From contig DBCL01000012.1 in the NCBI GenBank assembly GCA_002293025.1, positions 172,612 to 178,791 of the forward strand: a DNA stretch of 6,180 nucleotides. The letters run 5' to 3'. This stretch comes from Actinobacteria bacterium UBA959 (GTDB lineage Bacteria > Actinomycetota > Actinomycetes > S36-B12 > UBA5976). This document shows, piece by piece, positions 1 to 4,104 of the stretch (its first letter is position 1; each line of letters opens with the position of its first letter). Position numbers and translations under genes: made by a program. The notes beneath the pieces are model-generated. The model saw nothing but the letters and a program-made list of their open reading frames with translations. It made no database searches and was not told the DNA's origin.

Positions 1-394
1 TATTAGCAACAACAAGTGGAACTGCTTGCTCGCCAATAACTTTAGTGCCATCAATGCTGCGCAGAACTAATTGATAAACTCCATCTGCTAGTACTGGCAT
101 TTGAGATTTAGTCAGCACAACCTTTTTATTCTTTACTATTGCTTGAGTAATTGGCACGACATTTTGCTCAATTGCAAACAGATCTGTTATTGGCCGTGCG
201 CTTAACCACAACTCAACAACATCGATATTAGGGTTTAAAGTTTCCGCTTGAACAGTTATAGAGCCACCACTTTTAATGTAGCCAGGCGTTAAAGATTTTA
301 GATCCAATAAGTCATCGGGCACCAAAGCTGAGCTAACTGGTGAAAGAGTCAAAGAAATAAGTATAAGAGCGATTAATACTGATAGCCGGCGCAT
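1..394 (-). CDS. DUF6049 family secreted/membrane protein, N-terminal part (runs off left edge)
   Basis: The frame opens with ATG at 394 and stays open to base 2, giving 131 residues with no stop, so the gene continues beyond the window. The N-terminus, MRRLSVLIALILISLTLSPV followed by SSA and LVPDD, is a clear Sec signal peptide: Arg at 2-3, a hydrophobic core at about 4-18, and likely cleavage after Ser-Ser-Ala. The mature start has an Ig-like beta-strand pattern (LTPGYIKSGGSITVQAE, then NPNIDVVELWLSARPIT) that resembles the opening domain of DUF6049 proteins. Family members are usually several hundred residues, with a C-terminal membrane anchor that is not visible here. The start shares one base with the NUDIX stop (TAATG), so translation is probably coupled; a GGGAG at 405-409 (minus strand) may help. 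The NUDIX-DUF6049 order matches M. tuberculosis Rv3908-Rv3909 as I recall it, which predicts murJ next. The biochemical role is unknown. The family call rests on pattern and context. Confidence 0.75.
   Translation of the reverse strand, partial: MRRLSVLIALILISLTLSPVSSALVPDDLLDLKSLTPGYIKSGGSITVQAETLNPNIDVVELWLSARPITDLFAIEQNVVPITQAIVKNKKVVLTKSQMPVLADGVYQLVLRSIDGTKVIGEQAVPLVVAN
177..188. repeat. 12-bp perfect palindrome inside the DUF6049 gene
   Basis: AACAGATCTGTT is its own reverse complement. It lies in the coding part of the DUF6049 gene and has no loop, or a 4-nt GATC loop if drawn as a hairpin. Palindromes of this length may occur by chance in a few kilobases. It is listed because longer inverted repeats recur in the other genes of the window. 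Confidence 0.5.
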
Positions 395-888
395 TACCAA
401 AGCTCTCCCAAAAGACCTGGTACTTTACTTAATAGCTTTATCTCATCTTCATATCGCAGGCGGTGCTTTAAATCTAAATAAGGAACCCAAGCAACTTCAT
501 CAATTTCTGGGTCATCAGCATTTAATTCAAAACTTTCAGCTAGCATCAAAAAGTGATAAACCGTTTTTTGAATTCGACGATCTGTGGCTGAGAACCAAAA
601 CCTAATGGTGCCTAATGGGGCGATGACAGTTGCTTTAATCCCTGTTTCTTCCAAAGTTTCCCTGGTGGCTGCTATTTCTTTAGTCTCACCCTTTTCAATA
701 TGCCCTTTAGGCAAAGACCAATTCAATCGATTCTTGCGGTCATACCTGCCAATCAAGGCTGCTGGACGATCTGGGTGGTTTAAGTTCAAAACCAACCCAC
801 CAGCAGAGGTTTCTCTAACATTTCTGAGCACCCGGGCAGGAGGTAGCCCTTTACTAGGGATTAGCCGTGGGCGGCGCGCAGCAGACAC
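394..888 (-). CDS. NUDIX hydrolase (MutT4-like)
   Basis: A 164-residue NUDIX-fold pyrophosphohydrolase, expected to cleave a nucleoside diphosphate linked to another group with Mg2+ in the cytoplasm. The NUDIX box is complete: G62, E68, then RET at 76-78, E80-E81 and G83-I84, preceded by WSLPKG, which fits G-x5-E-x7-RE-U-x-EE-x-G-U except that the first U position is Thr78. The domain begins at about residue 28 (SAGGLVL) and ends with an acidic/aromatic segment (EVAWVPYLDL). The basic N-terminal 25 residues precede the fold. The start is GTG at 888; a TACGAT box six bases upstream supports this start and leaderless translation. It overlaps the DUF6049 start by one base and is divergent from pcnA with a 33-bp gap, the arrangement of M. 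tuberculosis mutT4 (Rv3908) and pcnA. The substrate cannot be read from the sequence; 8-oxo-dGTP, NDP-sugars and diadenosine polyphosphates are all possible in this family. Confidence 0.93.
   Translation of the reverse strand: MSAARRPRLIPSKGLPPARVLRNVRETSAGGLVLNLNHPDRPAALIGRYDRKNRLNWSLPKGHIEKGETKEIAATRETLEETGIKATVIAPLGTIRFWFSATDRRIQKTVYHFLMLAESFELNADDPEIDEVAWVPYLDLKHRLRYEDEIKLLSKVPGLLGELW
771..803. repeat. Imperfect hairpin in the NUDIX gene
   Basis: Bases 772-781 (TGGGTGGTTT) pair with 789-799 through ten base pairs and one bulged A at 794, around a 7-nt loop. It falls in the codons for about residues 30-40, a variable segment (NLNHPDRP). No T-run follows on either strand, so it is not a terminator. 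It is weaker than the repeats further right. Confidence 0.4.
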
Positions 889-894
889 ACTCAG

Positions 895-900
895 ATCGTA
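895..900 (-). promoter_or_regulatory. -10 box for the NUDIX-DUF6049 operon, predicted leaderless
   Basis: On the minus strand TACGAT (900 down to 895) fits the actinobacterial TANNNT -10 consensus and is followed by six bases, CTGAGT, and then the GTG start at 888. This spacing puts the first transcribed base at or within a base or two of the start codon. No Shine-Dalgarno sequence precedes the GTG. I see no good -35 hexamer; that region would fall on the first codons of pcnA. Confidence 0.6.
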
Positions 901-908
901 GGCGACTC

Positions 909-914
909 TAGGCT
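909..914 (+). promoter_or_regulatory. -10 box for pcnA, predicted leaderless
   Basis: TAGGCT fits TANNNT and is followed by seven bases (GACGCTC) and the GTG start at 922, so the transcript probably begins at the start codon. There is no ribosome-binding site in the 33-bp gap. A -35 element, if any, would overlap the NUDIX start codon at about 886-891 and does not resemble TTGACA. Confidence 0.55.
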
Positions 915-921
915 GACGCTC

Positions 922-2358
922 GTGGGCGACGAGAAAACAGCTAAATTGGCAGCAGGGGTTAGAGAGCTACTGCGAGTTTCCCCTGTGATCAGCAAATTAG
1001 GTCAACTCTTCCAAGAAAATGGCTTTGAGTTAGCTCTAGTTGGTGGGCCCGTTCGAGATGCATTACTAGGCAGACTTGGCAACGACCTAGATTTCACAAC
1101 CGATGCAACTCCTGAACAAATTACTAAAACAATTTCTGGCTATGTTGATGCCACCTGGGATATAGGTGCTCGCTTTGGAACTATTAGTGCATCTAAAGAT
1201 GATCTAAAACTTGAGATAACAACTTATCGAGCTGAAGCTTACGAAGCTAGTTCTAGAAAACCTGAAGTGGTTTACGGCAAATCCTTAGCAGATGATCTAG
1301 GACGTAGAGATTTCTCGATTAATGCGATGGCAGTAAAATTACCAGAATTGGAGTTTGTTGATTTATATGATGGCTTAACTGACTTAGAGAATAAAACAAT
1401 TAGAACCCCAAGCACTGCTGAATCATCTTTTAATGATGATCCACTTCGAATGCTTCGCGCAGCTAGATTTGCTTCTCAACTAAATTTTGCAGTTGCACCA
1501 GAAATTGTTGTAGCAATGAAAGATATGAAAGAGCGAATTAACATTGTTTCTAAAGAAAGAGTGAGAGATGAAATTGACAAACTAATCTTGGCTGATAAGC
1601 CAAGATTAGGTTTGACTCTTTTGATTGAAACTAGGCTAATGGATTTAATCATGCCTGAAGTGCCAGCAATGCAATTAGAAGCAGACGAGCATTTAAAGCA
1701 CAAAAATATTTATGAGCACTCGCTAGTGGTTCTTGAACAAGCAATTGAACTAGAAAAAACTCATGAACCACAAATTGCACCAGATTTAATCTTGCGCCTA
1801 GCAGCTCTTTTGCATGACATTGGTAAGCCAAAAACTAGAAAGTTTGAAGATGGCAATCGAGTGACCTTCCACCACCATGAAGTGGTGGGAGCGAAGATGG
1901 TTAAAAAACGTCTCAAAGAGCTGCGTTACAGCAATGAAGTTATCGACCAAGTTTCATTATTAGTTGAGCTTCATCTTCGCTTCCATGGGTTTAGTGGAGG
2001 GGAATGGACTGATTCTGCAATCAGACGTTATGTAACTGATGCGGGTGAAGAATTACTTCGGCTACACAAACTAACTAGAGCAGACTGCACTACTCGAAAT
2101 AAAAAGAAGGCAGATGCGCTGCAAGCAAGTTATGACCAGCTTGAAAAACGCATCGCTGAAGTGGCTGAACATGAAGAACTAAAGGCGATAAGACCTGACC
2201 TAGATGGAACTGAGATTATGGAATTGCTCAACCTAAAGCCAGGAAGGCTAGTTGGTGAGGCCTATAAGCACATGCTCGAAATAAGAATGGAACAAGGCCC
2301 ACTGGATAAAGAAGATGCCATTAAAGAGTTAATGAAGTGGTGGCAGAACAAGTCTTAG
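922..2358 (+). CDS. pcnA: CCA tRNA nucleotidyltransferase / poly(A) polymerase family protein, class II with HD domain
   Basis: A 478-residue cytoplasmic enzyme of the class II nucleotidyltransferase family, which adds or repairs the 3'-CCA end of tRNA from CTP and ATP without a template. Motifs run in the expected order: GGPVRD at 41-46, catalytic D55-x-D57 in NDLDF, RRDFSINAMA at 128-137, the nucleotide-selecting element DDPLR at 172-176 (usually EDxxR), and KERVRDEI at 211-218. An HD domain follows, with H298-D299 in LLHDIGKPKT and HHHE at 317-320; these domains often have phosphohydrolase activity. A conserved tail, LDGTEIMELLNLKPGRLVGE, lies at about 427-446. Length is close to that of M. 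tuberculosis PcnA (about 480 residues). GTG at 922 is chosen because a TAGGCT box sits seven bases upstream. The gene is divergent from NUDIX, and its stop overlaps that of the MFS gene. Whether it adds CCA only or also poly(A) cannot be settled by sequence alone. Confidence 0.95.
   Translation: MGDEKTAKLAAGVRELLRVSPVISKLGQLFQENGFELALVGGPVRDALLGRLGNDLDFTTDATPEQITKTISGYVDATWDIGARFGTISASKDDLKLEITTYRAEAYEASSRKPEVVYGKSLADDLGRRDFSINAMAVKLPELEFVDLYDGLTDLENKTIRTPSTAESSFNDDPLRMLRAARFASQLNFAVAPEIVVAMKDMKERINIVSKERVRDEIDKLILADKPRLGLTLLIETRLMDLIMPEVPAMQLEADEHLKHKNIYEHSLVVLEQAIELEKTHEPQIAPDLILRLAALLHDIGKPKTRKFEDGNRVTFHHHEVVGAKMVKKRLKELRYSNEVIDQVSLLVELHLRFHGFSGGEWTDSAIRRYVTDAGEELLRLHKLTRADCTTRNKKKADALQASYDQLEKRIAEVAEHEELKAIRPDLDGTEIMELLNLKPGRLVGEAYKHMLEIRMEQGPLDKEDAIKELMKWWQNKS
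1582..1609. repeat. Perfect 12-bp stem-loop inside pcnA
   Basis: The left arm CTAATCTTGGCT (1582-1593) is exactly complementary to AGCCAAGATTAG (1598-1609) across a 4-nt loop, GATA. With one bulged G at 1610 the stem extends by CAAA/TTTG. It encodes about residues 221-230 (LILADKPRLG). No T-run follows, so it is not a simple terminator. Confidence 0.85.
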
Positions 2359-3581
2359 TTGCTTCGGTATGCCACAACTGCCCAGAACCAACCTAGAACT
2401 AATACAATTAAAGTAACTAAAACCATAAGATCAAATATTGGAATGTAACTGCTTAGCAGCGCACACAGCGATGCCCCAATAACAACTGCACTGTTTATTA
2501 ACGTGTCATAAATAGCAAATGCTCGACCTCGGTGGCTATCCGCAATAGTTACCTGAATTCGTTCATCTGTTAACACTTTATTTGCGCCTGGTGCACAAGT
2601 TACCGCCAAACCAGCAAGCCCTAACCCAACCAGTGGGCTCACAGCCAAACTGGCAACAATGGCCGCAGCACTTATAAGACTTAAAAGCAAAAGCCATTTA
2701 GGTCTGCTTAATCGGGTAACTGCAGTTGGAGTAATTACTGCAACTAATCCAGAAATAGCAGCAGCAATTACAAAAGAATAAGCAACTACGCCTAAAGCTT
2801 GATTTTCATCAGCATAAAGCTCTCGAGCAGTGAGAATGATTGCAACTGTGAATGCCCCGAATGCAATTCGATGAACTGAAATAGAACCAACCGCATAACG
2901 CGCAGATCTGGTTTTAATCAAAACTGTGATGCCATCTTTGGCATCACTAATTGATCTGCGCCATACCTCACCTAACGCAATTCGCTGTTCTGGGCCTAAT
3001 TGATTTTTTTTGAATCCAAAACCAAACAGTCCAGAAACTATATACATGATCGAAGCTACTAATAAAGCTGCTTCAATTGAGTTTGTGATGTTGCCAATAA
3101 ATACCGCAACAGCAGCACCAGTAGCTGCTGAGATAGTTCCAATTGTTGGCAGGTAACCATCTATTGCCACAAGTTGTGGCCCAGAGACAATTCTTGGAAG
3201 AACTGTGCTTAAGACTGCTAACACAAATCGATCAACACTAAGTAATAACAAGACACATATTGTTAGCGCCACTTGATTACCAGAGCCAGCAACTACTAAA
3301 ACTAAACAAACCCCTAAAAATGCTCTAACCCAATTTCCAAAAACAATTATTTGACGCCTATCAATTGCATCGGCAAGCACCCCAACGGCTGGACCAACTA
3401 TTGAATAAGGCAACAAAATAATTGCTAGTACCAATGCCACCCTCAAAGCGGATGTTTGTTTCTCTGGGGAGAACAACAAATAGCCCGCGATAGTGGCTTG
3501 AATTAAGCCATCCCCAAATTGCCCAGAGAGTCGAACCCCGGCTATTCGGAGCACGTCTTTGGTCAAACTGAGTTTTTGCAT
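2355..3581 (-). CDS. MFS transporter (drug/metabolite efflux type)
   Basis: A 408-residue integral membrane protein with about 10-12 hydrophobic segments, e.g. around 46-70, 80-98, 103-125, 145-163, 170-190, 229-251, 262-284, 296-315, 317-331, 361-377 and 383-405. A motif A-like loop lies at 67-76 (GVLADAIDRR), between helices 2 and 3, as in proton-coupled MFS carriers. A charged cytoplasmic stretch at about 191-228 separates the two halves, and a second conserved loop reads DSHRGRAFAIYDT at 348-360. The substrate is unknown; the family includes exporters of drugs, siderophores and metabolites. The start is ATG at 3581, with a TAGCGT box six bases upstream and no ribosome-binding site. The gene is divergent from DUF5318-PBP and converges on pcnA with overlapping stops. 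A run of eight A on the coding strand (positions 3004-3011, codons about 191-193) could allow slippage, but the frame is intact here. Confidence 0.9.
   Translation of the reverse strand: MQKLSLTKDVLRIAGVRLSGQFGDGLIQATIAGYLLFSPEKQTSALRVALVLAIILLPYSIVGPAVGVLADAIDRRQIIVFGNWVRAFLGVCLVLVVAGSGNQVALTICVLLLLSVDRFVLAVLSTVLPRIVSGPQLVAIDGYLPTIGTISAATGAAVAVFIGNITNSIEAALLVASIMYIVSGLFGFGFKKNQLGPEQRIALGEVWRRSISDAKDGITVLIKTRSARYAVGSISVHRIAFGAFTVAIILTARELYADENQALGVVAYSFVIAAAISGLVAVITPTAVTRLSRPKWLLLLSLISAAAIVASLAVSPLVGLGLAGLAVTCAPGANKVLTDERIQVTIADSHRGRAFAIYDTLINSAVVIGASLCALLSSYIPIFDLMVLVTLIVLVLGWFWAVVAYRSN
2718..2739. repeat. Two adjacent 10-bp palindromes inside the MFS gene
   Basis: AACTGCAGTT (2718-2727) and AGTAATTACT (2730-2739) are each self-complementary and lie two bases apart. 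In addition TGCAGT (2721-2726) pairs with ACTGCA (2737-2742). They lie in codons for about residues 281-288 (AVITPTAV). This may be chance; no function is assigned. Confidence 0.4.
2900..2961. repeat. Nested inverted repeats forming a potential three-way junction in the MFS gene
   Basis: The outer arms GCGCAGATC (2900-2908) and GATCTGCGC (2953-2961) are exactly complementary. They enclose two further hairpins: GTTTT/AAAAC (2911-2915 and 2920-2924, loop AATC) and GTGATGCCA/TGGCATCAC (2926-2934 and 2939-2947, loop TCTT). Linkers are only 1-5 nt, so 46 of 62 bases pair without mismatch on either strand. The DNA encodes the cytoplasmic loop between the two transporter halves (about residues 207-227). 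It does not have tRNA arm lengths or conserved tRNA bases. Confidence 0.75.
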
Positions 3582-3587
3582 TGAGGC

Positions 3588-3593
3588 ACGCTA
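3588..3593 (-). promoter_or_regulatory. -10 box for the MFS gene, predicted leaderless
   Basis: On the minus strand TAGCGT fits TANNNT and is followed by GCCTCA (six bases) and the ATG at 3581, so transcription should begin at about the start codon. No Shine-Dalgarno sequence is present. The best -35 candidate is TACCAA at a 17-base spacing, a weak match. Confidence 0.55.
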
Positions 3594-3598
3594 CATCG

Positions 3599-3628
3599 TT
3601 GGCTGAAATATTGGTATTGCTCTAGCGT
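3599..3628 (+). promoter_or_regulatory. Promoter for the DUF5318-PBP operon
   Basis: TTGGCT (3599-3604) and TAGCGT (3623-3628) are 18 bases apart and resemble -35 and -10 elements. The ATG at 3639 lies ten bases past the -10 box, so the expected leader is only about 2-4 nt. No ribosome-binding site precedes the ATG. The -10 hexamer is identical to that of the divergent MFS gene. Confidence 0.5.
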
Positions 3629-3638
3629 TAGGTCGCAT

Positions 3639-4100
3639 ATGAGCAGCTCATCTGTGAGAAGAGACCAAGCACCAGAGATTGATCTGGTGCTTGACCCTGC
3701 GAAACCCCGTGCGATTTTGGAATTTGCTTTGGAGCGAAACTCAGTTTTAGCCGCCATTCGAAGCAGTGAGAATTTGGTTGAAGATCCATGCGATGCCCAC
3801 CCCTATTTACTAAAAGCTGCAAATTTTCATGGCGAGCTAACCACTAGAGAGTGCCCTGTTTGTGAAACTCAACCATTAGTTGAACTTCGTTATGTGTACG
3901 GTAAAGAACTGGGCCCATACTCAGGAAGAATCAAATCTAAGTTTGAGCTAGATCAAATGGCTTATCGTCATGGAAACTTAAAGGTGTTTGTGGTGGAAGT
4001 CTGCACAGGTTGTAGTTGGAATTATCTGATCCGCTCCTACGCCATTGGGGATGGTCGAGCCCGCAAGCCACTTAGAAGAAGCCGGGACTGGTTAGATTAG
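3639..4100 (+). CDS. DUF5318 family protein with two CxxC pairs
   Basis: A 153-residue soluble protein of unknown function. The DUF5318 signature is clear: CDAHPYLLKAANFHGE at 51-66, CPVC at 72-75, VYGKELGPYSGRI at about 86-98, VVEVCTGCSWNYLIRSY at 118-134. C72/C75 and C122/C125 could form a four-cysteine zinc site; C51 is a fifth cysteine. The C-terminus is basic (RARKPLRRSRD at 140-150). There is no signal peptide or membrane segment, so it should be cytoplasmic. It ends four bases before the PBP start and is almost certainly co-transcribed with it; the same pair is Rv0049-Rv0050 in M. tuberculosis as I recall it. The recurring partnership suggests a role tied to cell-wall synthesis or its control, but nothing in the sequence shows an activity. 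ATG at 3639 is supported by the promoter just upstream. Confidence 0.9.
   Translation: MSSSSVRRDQAPEIDLVLDPAKPRAILEFALERNSVLAAIRSSENLVEDPCDAHPYLLKAANFHGELTTRECPVCETQPLVELRYVYGKELGPYSGRIKSKFELDQMAYRHGNLKVFVVEVCTGCSWNYLIRSYAIGDGRARKPLRRSRDWLD
3666..3693. repeat. Perfect 11-bp stem-loop near the 5' end of the DUF5318 gene
   Basis: CAAGCACCAGA (3666-3676) pairs exactly with TCTGGTGCTTG (3683-3693) across a 6-nt loop, GATTGA. It begins 27 bases after the start codon, about 30 nt into the predicted mRNA. No T-run follows it directly. Confidence 0.85.
4093..4098 (+). promoter_or_regulatory. Possible internal -10 box for the PBP gene
   Basis: TAGATT lies six bases before the GTG at 4105 and overlaps the DUF5318 stop codon. 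The spacing is that of a leaderless start, and the PBP has no Shine-Dalgarno sequence. No convincing -35 element is seen, and the region is AT-rich, so translation by re-initiation from DUF5318 is an equally good explanation. Confidence 0.3.
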
Positions 4101-4104
4101 TTAA

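Noticed and set aside
601..618. Tandem 10-bp direct repeat with CCTAATGG twice
   Set aside because: Only two imperfect copies, within codons for APLGTIR of the NUDIX protein; too short to mean more than chance.
584..901. Open frame of 105 codons on the plus strand opposite the NUDIX gene
   Set aside because: It lies antisense to a clear NUDIX box, has no recognisable domain, and runs through the divergent promoter region. It is a shadow of the real gene.
1869..1888. CCACCAC/GTGGTGG hairpin in pcnA
   Set aside because: It comes from the codons for the conserved HHHEVVG segment of the HD domain (CAC CAC CAT and GTG GTG), so protein constraint explains it.
2900..2961. tRNA-like or small-RNA gene suggested by the multi-arm fold
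   Set aside because: Arm and loop lengths do not match a tRNA cloverleaf, there is no CCA or T-loop consensus, and the region is in frame within an intact transporter gene.
3110..3180. Short hairpins CAGCAGC/GCTGCTG (3110-3130) and GCCACAA/TTGTGGC (3166-3180) in the MFS gene
   Set aside because: Seven-base arms are expected several times by chance in a window of this size, and the first is low-complexity sequence.
3563..3822. Two overlapping minus-strand frames of 64 codons covering the MFS-DUF5318 gap and the DUF5318 start
   Set aside because: They are antisense to DUF5318, whose family match is strong, and have no domain, signal peptide or start signal of their own.
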